From Vibrio pomeroyi (GTDB lineage Bacteria > Pseudomonadota > Gammaproteobacteria > Enterobacterales > Vibrionaceae), in NCBI GenBank assembly GCA_041879425.1, contig CP090855.1, forward strand, positions 558,001 through 622,000: DNA of 64,000 bases. Direction: 5' to 3'. Under the pieces are notes generated by a model that saw only the letters and a list, made by a program, of their open reading frames with translations, was not told the DNA's origin and did no database searches. The translations under genes and the position numbers were made by a program. This document shows, in pieces, positions 1 through 10,295 of this stretch. How positions within the stretch are numbered: the stretch's first letter is position 1; each line of letters opens with the position of its first letter.

Positions 1-2645
1 TTGAGATGCTAGTAAGACAAGGCTTAGTCGATCAAGACGCAAGCGATATTGCAAAACACGATGCTCTTGACCGTTATTTAAAGAACAAGATCAACTCTGG
101 CTTTAAAGGCGATGCCCAATTCGGTAAAAAGGCGTTAGAGCAACGAGCGAAGATACTCAAAGCCATCGAAAAAGGGTCTGGCGTTAAAAAAGCGAGCGTC
201 TTTGCTTTGGAAGTTGGCATCAAGCGAACCGACAAAGTGCTCGCTCTCTTAGTCGATTTTCCTGATTTGAATTGGGATGACAACAAGCTAACCGAAGAGC
301 ACACGCAAATGCTCTACGAGAGCTACAACCCAGAACATTATCAAGAATTGTTGTTTTCAAACTCGGGTTACACAGGGCCAAATGGCGAAAACCTAATCTC
401 GATGCGTCAGTATTACCAAAGTGAATCGGGTGATAGTTATAGCGTTGCTGGTCAAGCTGCGGGTTGGTATCGCGCCTCTAAGCCTGCGTCGTTCTATGGT
501 GGCAACTCCCCGACTACCGACAATGACTTGAACGCACAAGAACTGGTTCGTGAGGCGCTCAATCAGTTGGCTAAAGATCCGAGCATCAACTTAGCCGATT
601 ACGACATCGAAGATCGTTACGATTATGACGGCGACGGAAATTTCCGCGAACCCGATGGCGTGATTGACCACCTAATGGTATTCCACGCATCTGTGGGCGA
701 AGAAGCCGGTGGTGGTGTGTTAGGCCCTGATGCAATCTGGTCTCACCGATTCAACCTTGGTCGTACACATGTATTGGAAGGCACCTCTAGCTCGCTTCCA
801 GAACGCTTTAACGGCCAATACGCGGCATTTGATTACACGATTCAGCCGATTGATGCGGCAGCGGGTGTTTGTGCTCACGAATATGGTCATGACTTAGGTC
901 TGCCAGACGAGTACGACACTCAATACACAGGCAAAGGTGAGCCCGTTTCTTACTGGTCAATCATGTCGTCAGGCAGTTGGGCTGGTCAAATTGGCGGTAC
1001 TCAACCAACAGCCTTCAGCTCTTGGGCAAAACACTTCCTTCAAAAGTCGATTGGTGGTCGTTGGATTAACGATGATCAAATCTCGATTGATGACCTAGAA
1101 GACAACCCACAGGTTTATACGCTGTTCCAAACCACAGACAACAGCCGTCCGAACATGATTAAAGTGGATCTTCCAGAGAAACAGATCGAGGGTTTGAAAC
1201 CGTTTGCTGGTGAGTACTCTTTCCACTCTCAAAAAGGCGATGACCTAAAAAACAGCATGACTCGTAAGCTGTTGATTCCAGAGGGTAACTCAGCGCTGCT
1301 TTCATTCAAAACTTGGTACGAAATCGAGAAAGATTACGACTTTGCACGCGTACTCGTGAATGGACAAGCCATCGCAGGCAACATCACCTCAATGGATGAC
1401 CCATACAATACGGGTCTAGTCCCTGCGATTGGTGGTGAGTCTGGCGGTTGGATTGATGCTGAGTTTGACGTTTCACAATGGACAGGCCAAGAAGTAGAGC
1501 TTTCGTTTGAGTACATCACAGATGGTGGCTTGGCGATGGAAGGTTTCTATCTGGATAACCTTACTGTGGTTGTCGATGGTGAAGTGACTAAGATAGACGA
1601 TGGTGAAAGCAACTCCACCTTCGCCCTTAATGGCTACAAGCTGAGTAATGGATTCCATCAAGCTCAGCACTACTACCTACTGCAATGGCGCAGCCACATG
1701 GACGTTGATGAAGGCCTAGCTAACATCAAACGCATGGGTCAATTGATGTCATTCGATCCGGGTCTGATCATTTGGTATGTAGACGAATCTCTTACCGATA
1801 ACTGGGTTGGCAAGCACCCAGGTGAAGGTTGGTTAGGTGTTGTAGACGCAGACCAAAATGCCATGGTATGGGAAAACTCAGGCGAAGTTGCTCAAACTCG
1901 CTACCAAGTTCGTGATGCTGCGTTCTCACTCAAAGATCACTCGCCGATGCGACTTGTAAACAGTGACAATGACGTACTTGAAGACACCAGTTTGGTGGGC
2001 AATGCCAGCTTCTCTGACGACCAAGATTACACATCACCTCAAGCACCCGATTCAGGACGTATCCTGACTGAATTTGGTTTAGCGGTTGATATTGTGAACC
2101 AGAGTGACAACAACGAATATGGTGTAGTGCGCTTATCTAAAGTAAGCCAACACAACATCACTCCTACTGCGAACTTCGAGCTGAACGTTAATGGTCTGGA
2201 TGTTTCTGCAAGCAACTTCAGTTCTGACCAAGACGGCGAGATTACTCGCTACCTGTGGGACTTTGGTAACGGTGCAACAAGCAACGAAATGACACCAACT
2301 TGGTCTTATGATCAAGCCGGTGACTACACGGTGAGCTTGACGGTTGTCGACGACAAAGGCGCCACTGATTCGTTCAGCTCTGTAGTGAGTGTTGAATCTC
2401 CAAACGCCCTACCAGAAGCAAGTGCGAAGTACATCCACTTGGGACGCTGGGTAACCATGTGGTCAACAAGCTCAGACAGTGATGGTCGTATCGTTGATAC
2501 TGAATGGACGCTTCCAAATGGAAAAGTAAAACGAGGTCGCACATACACTTCTATCTTCCATTCATACGGGAAACACGAGGTGACCTTGAAGATAATTGAT
2601 GACCAAGGCGGGATTACGACGAAGACCATTGTGGTCGACCTGTAA
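1..2645 (+). CDS. prtV: PrtV-like M6 family secreted metalloprotease with PKD repeats (5' end outside window)
   Basis: Secreted zinc metalloprotease of the immune-inhibitor-A (M6) family, best matched by the Vibrio protease PrtV. The zinc site HEYGHxxGxxDE is visible, with its first His at codon 291 counted from the ATG at base 6. Two PKD-type domains close the protein, around codons 720-800 (ending in a WDFGNG/YTVSLTVVDD pattern) and 805-879. PrtV is about 918 aa and exported, whereas this frame stays open to the left edge and has no signal peptide. The true start therefore lies upstream and roughly 40 residues are missing. Family knowledge: such proteases degrade host matrix and plasma proteins and are matured by removal of the N-terminal and PKD parts. 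Followed by a strong terminator. The family is certain; assignment to PrtV rather than a paralogue is likely. Confidence 0.9.
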   Translation, partial: EMLVRQGLVDQDASDIAKHDALDRYLKNKINSGFKGDAQFGKKALEQRAKILKAIEKGSGVKKASVFALEVGIKRTDKVLALLVDFPDLNWDDNKLTEEHTQMLYESYNPEHYQELLFSNSGYTGPNGENLISMRQYYQSESGDSYSVAGQAAGWYRASKPASFYGGNSPTTDNDLNAQELVREALNQLAKDPSINLADYDIEDRYDYDGDGNFREPDGVIDHLMVFHASVGEEAGGGVLGPDAIWSHRFNLGRTHVLEGTSSSLPERFNGQYAAFDYTIQPIDAAAGVCAHEYGHDLGLPDEYDTQYTGKGEPVSYWSIMSSGSWAGQIGGTQPTAFSSWAKHFLQKSIGGRWINDDQISIDDLEDNPQVYTLFQTTDNSRPNMIKVDLPEKQIEGLKPFAGEYSFHSQKGDDLKNSMTRKLLIPEGNSALLSFKTWYEIEKDYDFARVLVNGQAIAGNITSMDDPYNTGLVPAIGGESGGWIDAEFDVSQWTGQEVELSFEYITDGGLAMEGFYLDNLTVVVDGEVTKIDDGESNSTFALNGYKLSNGFHQAQHYYLLQWRSHMDVDEGLANIKRMGQLMSFDPGLIIWYVDESLTDNWVGKHPGEGWLGVVDADQNAMVWENSGEVAQTRYQVRDAAFSLKDHSPMRLVNSDNDVLEDTSLVGNASFSDDQDYTSPQAPDSGRILTEFGLAVDIVNQSDNNEYGVVRLSKVSQHNITPTANFELNVNGLDVSASNFSSDQDGEITRYLWDFGNGATSNEMTPTWSYDQAGDYTVSLTVVDDKGATDSFSSVVSVESPNALPEASAKYIHLGRWVTMWSTSSDSDGRIVDTEWTLPNGKVKRGRTYTSIFHSYGKHEVTLKIIDDQGGITTKTIVVDL

Positions 2646-2783
2646 GTCGCTCCAACCTCAAGTCATTGAAACAAGTACGTAACCAATAACGTGCGTACTA
2701 ATAAACCAAGCTTAAGTACTGTTGTCATAGGATATAAGCCACGACAGCAGTTTTAAGAAAACGTTATTATTTAAGCCATAAGC

Positions 2784-2813
2784 AAAAGCCCTACCGACAT
2801 GGTAGGGCTTTTT
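2784..2813 (+). terminator. Intrinsic terminator, bidirectional
   Basis: A perfect 12-bp stem (2784-2795 with 2801-2812) and a 5-base loop GACAT are followed by T residues. The left arm starts with A residues, so the hairpin can also stop the oppositely oriented MFS gene that ends at 2884. Confidence 0.85.
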
Positions 2814-2883
2814 ATTGGTCTGTATTCCAAGGAATCGTATTTTACTCGCAGCAATAGATTTACTGATTCACACTCGATACTCG

Positions 2884-4059
2884 TTATACAGGTTGCTTTT
2901 GAATACGTGATTTACGTGCGCTGAACGCGAACAGTAAGATAACCGCTAACACGAATGGTAATACGTAGATATTTAGGTTCTGCCACCCTGCCGTCGATTC
3001 TAGCCAACCAGAAAGCAATGCCGTAACAGTTACACAACCAAACACAACGAATTCATTAAATGCTTGCGCCTTAGCTTTATTTTGAGGCTGATAAGACTGA
3101 CTAAACAAGCCTGTTGCAGCGATGAACATAAAGTTCCAACCGACACCAAGTACCACCAAAGCCGCTCTGAAGTGCCAGATAGATTCACCATGAATATTGA
3201 TAGCAATACAAACAACAAATAATACCCCACCCGCTAAAATCATCATTCGCGAACCGAACTTCTCGATAAGTGAGCCAGTAAAGAATGCCGGGACAAACAT
3301 ACCCAACACGTGCCACTCAATCACACCGGCGGCCTTAGTGAAGTCGAATCCACAGCCGATCATCGCCAATGGTGTTGCTGTCATTAGAATGTTCATCACG
3401 GCATAAGCGACCATGGCTGCGAACACAGCACCGATAAAGTTAGGCGCTTTCACAATCACACTCAAAGGATCGGCTTTAGGTGCCTGATTATTAAAAGAGA
3501 CTTTTGGAAATTGAATAGTTTGTAGGATGAGTAACGCAAGAATATTCAATCCAATCAAAGAGGCAAAGGCGCCAATATACAGGCCATCTTGCGACCACTG
3601 CTGAGACATGATCGCTAAGTTTGGCCCCAATACAGCAGCAAGAACACCACCAGCCATCGATATAGAAATTGCGCGATGTCGTGCATTTTCATCACACACT
3701 TCGATAGCAGCGAAACGATAAAGCGTACCAAAACCAATACCTATTCCGAGCAAAAATGTGGCGAAGCAAAACAAGTAAAAATGTTGCTGAGATAAAGCGT
3801 AAGTAGCAAGGCTTGCCCCTGTAATACCCACGACATTACCAATCCTAAACCCTCTCTTTCGTCCTAGCTTACCTGAAATCAAAGACGCTGGAATCGTGGC
3901 TGCCATTAAGCCTAAAAACTGCAGCGCAACGGGCAAAGTAATCATGCTAACACTGGGCGCAATCTGCTTGCCTATCAAGCCAATCACCGAAATCAGTAAG
4001 ATGTTACCCGTCATCAATAAGGCCTGACACAGTGAGAGCAGCCAAACATTTCTATTCAT
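2884..4059 (-). CDS. MFS family transporter
   Basis: Inner-membrane major facilitator protein of about 391 residues with roughly 12 hydrophobic segments. A motif-A-like loop GKLGRKRG lies between TM2 and TM3. The substrate cannot be told from sequence; drug or metabolite export is the usual role of this branch. ATG 4059 is preferred because AGGA sits 6 bases before it. An in-frame ATG at 4065 directly abuts that AGGA, and the longer open frame up to 4110 has no ribosome site. The gene is divergent from the LysR regulator at 4350, the usual arrangement of an exporter with its own regulator. Confidence 0.85.
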   Translation of the reverse strand: MNRNVWLLSLCQALLMTGNILLISVIGLIGKQIAPSVSMITLPVALQFLGLMAATIPASLISGKLGRKRGFRIGNVVGITGASLATYALSQQHFYLFCFATFLLGIGIGFGTLYRFAAIEVCDENARHRAISISMAGGVLAAVLGPNLAIMSQQWSQDGLYIGAFASLIGLNILALLILQTIQFPKVSFNNQAPKADPLSVIVKAPNFIGAVFAAMVAYAVMNILMTATPLAMIGCGFDFTKAAGVIEWHVLGMFVPAFFTGSLIEKFGSRMMILAGGVLFVVCIAINIHGESIWHFRAALVVLGVGWNFMFIAATGLFSQSYQPQNKAKAQAFNEFVVFGCVTVTALLSGWLESTAGWQNLNIYVLPFVLAVILLFAFSARKSRIQKQPV

Positions 4060-4349
4060 CTTCATTCCTAAATATGAGCACAGTTGGTCAATAGACCAAA
4101 AATCCAACAAAGTCGCAACACTTTGTTACTTCTTATGAACTCACGAACGTACTCAATTAAGCAGGCAGTAGCCTCTACTTCGAAGAGTATTTCACCAAAG
4201 TGCTGTGTTCTTCTCGGCTTGGCGTTCTGATCGTTGAAATTATCATGACTTAAGATAATAATAATTTTTTGTTATTCATAAGCTTTGTGATTTAGAGGCT
4301 CTATTACTTATAGCCTTTTATCCATAGGCATTAGCATTCAAAGGTGAGT

Positions 4350-5240
4350 ATGATTAATCCACTTTGGCTCAATACGTTTAAGACTCTGGTTGAAGTTGGT
4401 CATTTCACCCAAACCGCCGAAAAGCTGTATATGACACAGCCCGGCGTGAGCCAACACATCAAAAAGCTTGAGCAGGCTTGCAACTGTGACCTGCTCTCTC
4501 GGGAAAATAAGAGCTTCGAGCTGACCGAACAAGGTCGGATTATGTATCGCTATGCGCTTAAGCTAGAGAAAGACCAAGAAGATCTTTTTGAATCGTTAAG
4601 TTTCGATAACCCGTATTCTGGGCAATGTAACGTCTCGTGTTCAGGCTCACTCTCTTTGCGCCTTTATCCAGAGTTTCTTGAACTTCAGCAACAACACCGA
4701 GAATTAAACATTCACCTCGAAGCAGCACCGAACCAGAAAATATTAAATGACCTGCTGCAAGGCACAACGGATATCGGCATTGTAAGGCACTCGCCTAACG
4801 ACAGTTATTACCAAAGCCAAGTGATAGGCAAAGAAGCCTTGTGCCTTATTGTCCATCACAGCCTTGCTGATCTAGAAATTACCCCACAAGTTCTGAACGA
4901 GATTGGCCTGATCGCTCACCCAGATTCGGCTCACTACCTGTCTTTGTACTTCGATCTCTGCGGGGATAAAGATCTAGCGAACATTAACATCAACGAAATA
5001 CCGACATCTGGTTATATCAATCAGCTTCACCAGATTCTATTACCTGTATCTAAGGGACTGGGGTTCACGGTATTACCCGCAGGAGCCGTTGAGCACTTCG
5101 CTGAAAGGGATAAACTGCACGTTGTGCCGCCGAAGGTGGAAGTTGAAGAAACCTTATATTTGGTTCAAAAGCGAAACCGAAAATTGCCACACCGATACAA
5201 CACGGTGATTGATCTCATCAAGCAAAACGTCAGCCATTAG
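4350..5240 (+). CDS. LysR family transcriptional regulator
   Basis: DNA-binding regulator of 296 aa. The N-terminal winged HTH is clear (residues 3-60, with FTQTAEKLYMTQPGVSQHIKKLE), followed by a periplasmic-binding-like effector domain. ATG 4350 follows AGG at suitable distance; an in-frame GTG at 4344 overlaps the ribosome site and is less likely. Its promoter region (4060-4349, AT-rich) is shared with the divergent MFS transporter, which is therefore the likely target. The effector is unknown. Confidence 0.9.
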   Translation: MINPLWLNTFKTLVEVGHFTQTAEKLYMTQPGVSQHIKKLEQACNCDLLSRENKSFELTEQGRIMYRYALKLEKDQEDLFESLSFDNPYSGQCNVSCSGSLSLRLYPEFLELQQQHRELNIHLEAAPNQKILNDLLQGTTDIGIVRHSPNDSYYQSQVIGKEALCLIVHHSLADLEITPQVLNEIGLIAHPDSAHYLSLYFDLCGDKDLANININEIPTSGYINQLHQILLPVSKGLGFTVLPAGAVEHFAERDKLHVVPPKVEVEETLYLVQKRNRKLPHRYNTVIDLIKQNVSH

Positions 5241-5254
5241 TTCAGCACATAGAT

Positions 5255-5313
5255 AAGATTAAAGCCTTTAGCTAGTTCGTTATTTCTCGGTAAGAGTTAA
5301 AGGCTTTAATCTT
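5255..5313. terminator. Long inverted repeat between convergent genes
   Basis: A perfect 16-bp inverted repeat (5255-5270 and 5298-5313) with a 27-base loop lies between the ends of the LysR gene (5240) and the hybrid kinase gene (5349). There is no strong T-run on either side, so it may act as a weak bidirectional terminator or as an mRNA 3'-end stabiliser. Confidence 0.6.
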
Positions 5314-5348
5314 AAATTGAAATGAAGTGAAGCGATTTAGGTAATCGA

Positions 5349-8300
5349 CTATTCAGAAGCGCTAAGCACCTCATTAGCTCGCTCGAAATCGTAATTCTCT
5401 AACGCAGTTCGCACCGCTTTCAAAACATCCGAATGCGGATATTCGATGAGCAACTCCAAGACGTATTGCGCCGCATCATTATCATAAGCATCCAGCAGCG
5501 ATAATAACTTGTTGCGTTGGTCTGAAGTAATGCTAGATGAGTCAGAACTATCACCAAGACTAATCTCGGCTTCCTCTGTGCATGACGTCTCAAACTCGCT
5601 CTCGACCGCTTGAATCAGCTCAGCTAATCCAGAGTCTCCTTGTTTAAGATCTTGCTCGTCACATGCCTTGTTGTGGGCTTTGCTTTCTAAATCACTGAGT
5701 CGCTCTGCTAATCGTAACCCACCAATCGAAGCTGCCATGCTTTTCAGCGTATGCAGATTTCGCTCTAAGGTCACCCATTCAAGTTGCGTTAGGTTATCGA
5801 ACGTTTCCGCCATAATTTGAGGCGCACCTTGGCAGAACCTATTCAGCACCTTAGTTTGTAGGTCAGCGTCATGATTAGTGAGTTGTTCAAATCGAAGCTT
5901 AGAAAAGATAGGTAAACTCGCGCTACCAGAACCTAATTCAACCTCATGACTTGGATTCATACCGTCTTTCTGCGGCGATTTCCCTTCGACTAGTAACTCC
6001 GGAACAATGTATTTGGAAATCAAAGAGGTCGCCTTATCAATAATGATCGGCTTGTCCAAAAAGTCCGTGACGCCCGCTTCCCTTGCTCTTTGTTTGGCAT
6101 CGGCAAACACGTTGGCCGACATCGCAATAATAGGCACATCTTTATTAAACTCACGAATCAAACTTGTCGCTTCAAAGCCATCCATAATCGGCATTTGAAG
6201 ATCCATAAAGATCATCTCGTAATCATTACTTTGAGCTAACTCTACCGCCTCTTTACCATTCTCAGCCAAGTCAGCATTCAGTTTAGAGCGAGTGAAGAAC
6301 GCCAAAGCTAAGTCTTGATTCAACTCATTATCTTCAACCAACAGTACCCTCTGTCCTTTGAACTCTATTTGATAATCCAGTTGCAACTCTTGGGCTTTAA
6401 ACTGCGTTAACTCTTCATGAGTCGATCTTGGTAATGTCAGCTCGAAAGAAAACTCACTGCCTTGTCCTAGTACACTCTCAACCGTGATTTTACTTCCCAT
6501 CGCGTGGACCAACTTCTGGCTAATGTTAAGCCCTAATCCAGTACCGCCAAATCGACGTGTTGTTGTGGTATCCGCTTGGCTAAACGCTTCAAATAGCTTG
6601 TGTAGGTTATCATCTGAGATACCAATACCGGTATCTGTCACACTCACCTTCATAGTCAAACTGTCTTCGTTTGATCTGACATGAGCCACAGTTAACGCCA
6701 CGTTGCCTTTTGCGGTAAACTTAATCGCATTACCAATAAGGTTAAGTACGACTTGGAACAGTCTGAGTGGGTCGCCTCGAAGTGGTGTGTCTAACTCAGG
6801 GTCTATCGACATCGACAAGCTGAGTTGTTTCTCTGCCGCCTTCGAGTCCATCAACTCAATCACATCGTGGAAAGTGGTCAGAGAATTGAATGGGATATTG
6901 TCGATACAGAGTTGCCCCGCTTCAATCTTAGAAAAATCGAGAATGTCATTAATGATGCTTAACAACGAGTGACCTGAACGGTGAACTTTTTCAACATAGG
7001 TTCGTGCTACTGGGTTAACGATCTCTCCCATCGCGAGATAAGACAGGCCGATAATCGCGTTCATTGGCGTTCTAATTTCATGGCTCATGTTAGCCAAGAA
7101 TTCCGATTTCGCTTGGCTTGCAAGATCCGCTCTCTCTTTCTCCTCGGCCAACTGCTCGTTAAGGTATTTCATTTCCGAGATATCGAAAGCCCAAAACAGT
7201 GTGGCGATCTCACCATCAAGCTCAAACAGGTAGTAGCTCACAAGAGCTACAAAGCGAGTGCCATCTGACTTTCTCAGCACTAACTCTCTGTTTTCCACCT
7301 TGCCGTTGAGTTTTAGCTCCTTGTGTACCTCTTCACGTACCGTTAACGAGTCATGAATCGCTGCCACATCAATATCATCAAGCTCTTTGCCTTCTACGAC
7401 GAACAAACGTTTTGCTGTGTCGTTGGCATAACGAACCTGCTCCTCAAATACCACCGCAGCAGCAATCGGAGAGCTATTGAGCATATTGTAGAGTTGGTTC
7501 TGCGCCTTTTTGAGGGCTTCAGTCGCTTCATTAGCAATACTGATCTGCTTCGCTAATTTACGGTTCCAGAAAATAATAAGCAGAAGGATAACCAGCGAGA
7601 AAACCGAAATGGTGTAAACCAATTGGTAGTCGACTCTTTCTATCGCTTTAGGTGCCGCCCACTTTGCTGAGATCTTCTGATGTTCTTCTGCGGAAATGTT
7701 GGTAATTGCCTTATCCAAAATTGAATAAAGCAAAGGTTCTGACTTGGTCACATGTAAGGTCGGAGAAAGGAAAAAGTCCAGTCGCCCGATAATCCCCACT
7801 TCTCGGTGACCATATGAATCGATAAGATAGTTGAGCACATCAACAGTGTCGATCATGCCGTCTAAACTCTTATCATCCAGCATGGTAAGGCCTGTTGCGG
7901 TGGAGTCGACCAATACCCAATCAACATTCGGGTATTTATCGACAATCGCATCGGTGTTGGCGGCATTCCTAAGAATACCGATTTTCCACCCCGTCGCTTC
8001 CTCAAGCACTAAACTGCTCACGTCTCGTCTTGATGCGAGAGCCAAACGGCTTGAAAAGAAACTCTTAACGGGTTTTACATTATCTCCCAACGAGCGGTTC
8101 TCTTGAGCTGCAGAGACGATATCGACTTCATCATGATCGACCAAGCTTCGAGTCTCTGACCAATTCGCCACATCGACATGGTGAATCCTCAACCCTGTTT
8201 TCTGCTCGACCAAAGTTAAGTAGTCATCAATCATCCCGATGTATTCACCAGTACTGGACACCGCTTCGTAAGGCAGCGAATCTGGATCGATACCAATTAT

Positions 8301-10295
8301 CACATCCGGATTGTTCTTCACCCACTCTCTTTCAGCTTGGCTTAGGTTGAGGATTTCGCCGGTCAGGTTGTTTGCTTGATAGATGTCCGCAATGTAACGC
8401 TTGGCGGCATCACCAAACGAACTGAACTGTTCAACAGCGGGGAAATAAACGTGTTTTTTCTCAAGTGACTTAGTATCAAAGTAGAAAGTCATTGAGCCAG
8501 AATTAGTCGTTCCACCCTTTGTACGATAGCTCGCCACCTTGGTGACGGATGAAAAGTGGGAGGTATTCTTTTTCTCTCCTATATCATCCACAAGGTTACC
8601 GATATACCAAGCTTTAATGGGACGGTTGTTGTTATTTGCTTGCGCGGTGATCACCTGGAACGAGCTATCCGTATCGAAGATTTCGAACACCTCGGTCAAC
8701 TCTTCAAAGCGGTCATTAACGATGAAATACGCTGATATCTGAGCAATCACGTTCGCTTTTTTAAGTACTTGGCTTAGATCACCCTCAACATGAGTATCGA
8801 TGATGGTGCTTAATCCATCCTCAGCGAGCTTTAGGTTCTCTATTGCCGCATTAAAGCCGTCTCTCAGCTCTTCGGTCTTAAAGTCGATATAGATGGGATA
8901 AGTGACTTTATAGCTGTCATGCAGTTGCAGCTCTGCCATCTCAATAAAGCGAGTGTTAGTGACAAACCACTCTAATACACGTCTCTCGACCATCAGCACA
9001 TCAACGTTTTGAGCCCGTAATTGTGAAAACGCAGATTCAAGGCTCTCATAGTCTTCAACACGATCAATGTCTAACTTGTCTCTGAGCGTTTCAACGGATT
9101 TTCTTATTGGTGAGGTGTCATCAAATAAAAGTGCGCCTACTGAAAGATCTTTCTGAGATTGAAGCTTGAGATCACGTCGCACGAGAGACACAGGAACGAA
9201 CTCTACATCAAGGACGCTATCACTTAGGAAGTGCGCTTCAGGATCATCAAACTGAACACCGGAAACAAAAGATATTGAGTTGTTATTATCGATGGCTTTT
9301 CTGGCTGCACTAGGAGGAAGCGTGACAACGTCACCTAGCTTATAGCCCATGTCGTTCAGTGCACGTTGGATAATGTCGTGTTCGAGGCCTACTGCTGTAC
9401 TGTCTGGGTACATGTACGGAGGGTTACCAAAACCAAATACGCCCTTTAGCGGCACTCGATAAGGGGAGCTGTCCAACCACTTTGATAAAATCTTATTCTT
9501 TTTGTCGATATCAAAGGTCGCTACCTGCTTGTTGAGTAGCGTCAGTAGCTCTTCCTCATCCGTTCGAACGACCATTGATGCTTCGAGTCTTTTCCAGTGC
9601 TCAAGCACGTAATTGATCGTTAAATCATGAACACCAATATTTTTCGCAAGATCCATGGTCGTAATGGGTTCACCAACGATCCCGTCGACGTCTCCCTCAC
9701 CTAGGGCGCGCACCGCATCAATAACGTTATCAAAATCGACTCTTTCAATAGAGTTCAATTGAACGCCAGCTTTCTGTAAGTCTATGTTTTCATTGACCAT
9801 CGCTATGCGGCGTTTGTGAGTCTGGTCTAAGTTAGTATCGATGACGTTGTCGATAGGCACAATCACAGCCACTTGATACGGAACATAAGGATCGCTTGCT
9901 AAAAAGCGGCCGCCTTCGCTTGGGTCAAACTGCTGAAAAGGGAACACATCGCCTCGCCCATCGAGTAGTGCGGCTTTTGCTTCTACACGTGAGTTAACGC
10001 TGATGAAACGAGCATGGACACCGAATCTGTCTTCAAGATCTATTGCCCAGTCTTTGATGATGCCAGACACTCTTCCATCATCATCGATGAATGAGTAAGG
10101 GTAATGGTTAGCCAGTGCGATGAAAGTAATCGTGGGTTTGTTATCGAGCCAGCGGTTTAGCTGAGCGTCTGTCACTTCGGCGGCGCTAACACTCCCGTTG
10201 AAGCATAGCCCCGCCAATAACCACATCGTGAATAGGACGACTCTGTTTTTTAACTCCAACACGAATGCACAACGTCTAGTGAAGAGATTAATCAT
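5349..10295 (-). CDS. BvgS-like hybrid sensor histidine kinase with three solute-binding domains
   Basis: A 1648-aa multidomain kinase. Order: signal peptide (about 1-38), three bacterial solute-binding type-3 modules (about 45-275, 280-500 and 680-890), a membrane span (891-912), a PAS domain (about 945-1045), HisKA with phospho-His1072 in the SHEIRTPMN box, HATPase with NAIKFT, DTGIGIS and GGTGLGL boxes, a receiver with Asp1365 in FMDLQMP, and a C-terminal HPt domain with His1515 in HTLKSMA. This is an unorthodox phosphorelay: ligand bound in the periplasm would control His-Asp-His transfer. The start codon overlaps by 8 bases the stop of the HD-GYP response-regulator gene upstream, so the two are co-transcribed. 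The HPt domain may pass phosphate to that receiver. The ligand is unknown; amino acids or other small organic molecules are typical for these modules. Confidence 0.92.
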   Translation of the reverse strand: MINLFTRRCAFVLELKNRVVLFTMWLLAGLCFNGSVSAAEVTDAQLNRWLDNKPTITFIALANHYPYSFIDDDGRVSGIIKDWAIDLEDRFGVHARFISVNSRVEAKAALLDGRGDVFPFQQFDPSEGGRFLASDPYVPYQVAVIVPIDNVIDTNLDQTHKRRIAMVNENIDLQKAGVQLNSIERVDFDNVIDAVRALGEGDVDGIVGEPITTMDLAKNIGVHDLTINYVLEHWKRLEASMVVRTDEEELLTLLNKQVATFDIDKKNKILSKWLDSSPYRVPLKGVFGFGNPPYMYPDSTAVGLEHDIIQRALNDMGYKLGDVVTLPPSAARKAIDNNNSISFVSGVQFDDPEAHFLSDSVLDVEFVPVSLVRRDLKLQSQKDLSVGALLFDDTSPIRKSVETLRDKLDIDRVEDYESLESAFSQLRAQNVDVLMVERRVLEWFVTNTRFIEMAELQLHDSYKVTYPIYIDFKTEELRDGFNAAIENLKLAEDGLSTIIDTHVEGDLSQVLKKANVIAQISAYFIVNDRFEELTEVFEIFDTDSSFQVITAQANNNNRPIKAWYIGNLVDDIGEKKNTSHFSSVTKVASYRTKGGTTNSGSMTFYFDTKSLEKKHVYFPAVEQFSSFGDAAKRYIADIYQANNLTGEILNLSQAEREWVKNNPDVIIGIDPDSLPYEAVSSTGEYIGMIDDYLTLVEQKTGLRIHHVDVANWSETRSLVDHDEVDIVSAAQENRSLGDNVKPVKSFFSSRLALASRRDVSSLVLEEATGWKIGILRNAANTDAIVDKYPNVDWVLVDSTATGLTMLDDKSLDGMIDTVDVLNYLIDSYGHREVGIIGRLDFFLSPTLHVTKSEPLLYSILDKAITNISAEEHQKISAKWAAPKAIERVDYQLVYTISVFSLVILLLIIFWNRKLAKQISIANEATEALKKAQNQLYNMLNSSPIAAAVVFEEQVRYANDTAKRLFVVEGKELDDIDVAAIHDSLTVREEVHKELKLNGKVENRELVLRKSDGTRFVALVSYYLFELDGEIATLFWAFDISEMKYLNEQLAEEKERADLASQAKSEFLANMSHEIRTPMNAIIGLSYLAMGEIVNPVARTYVEKVHRSGHSLLSIINDILDFSKIEAGQLCIDNIPFNSLTTFHDVIELMDSKAAEKQLSLSMSIDPELDTPLRGDPLRLFQVVLNLIGNAIKFTAKGNVALTVAHVRSNEDSLTMKVSVTDTGIGISDDNLHKLFEAFSQADTTTTRRFGGTGLGLNISQKLVHAMGSKITVESVLGQGSEFSFELTLPRSTHEELTQFKAQELQLDYQIEFKGQRVLLVEDNELNQDLALAFFTRSKLNADLAENGKEAVELAQSNDYEMIFMDLQMPIMDGFEATSLIREFNKDVPIIAMSANVFADAKQRAREAGVTDFLDKPIIIDKATSLISKYIVPELLVEGKSPQKDGMNPSHEVELGSGSASLPIFSKLRFEQLTNHDADLQTKVLNRFCQGAPQIMAETFDNLTQLEWVTLERNLHTLKSMAASIGGLRLAERLSDLESKAHNKACDEQDLKQGDSGLAELIQAVESEFETSCTEEAEISLGDSSDSSSITSDQRNKLLSLLDAYDNDAAQYVLELLIEYPHSDVLKAVRTALENYDFERANEVLSASE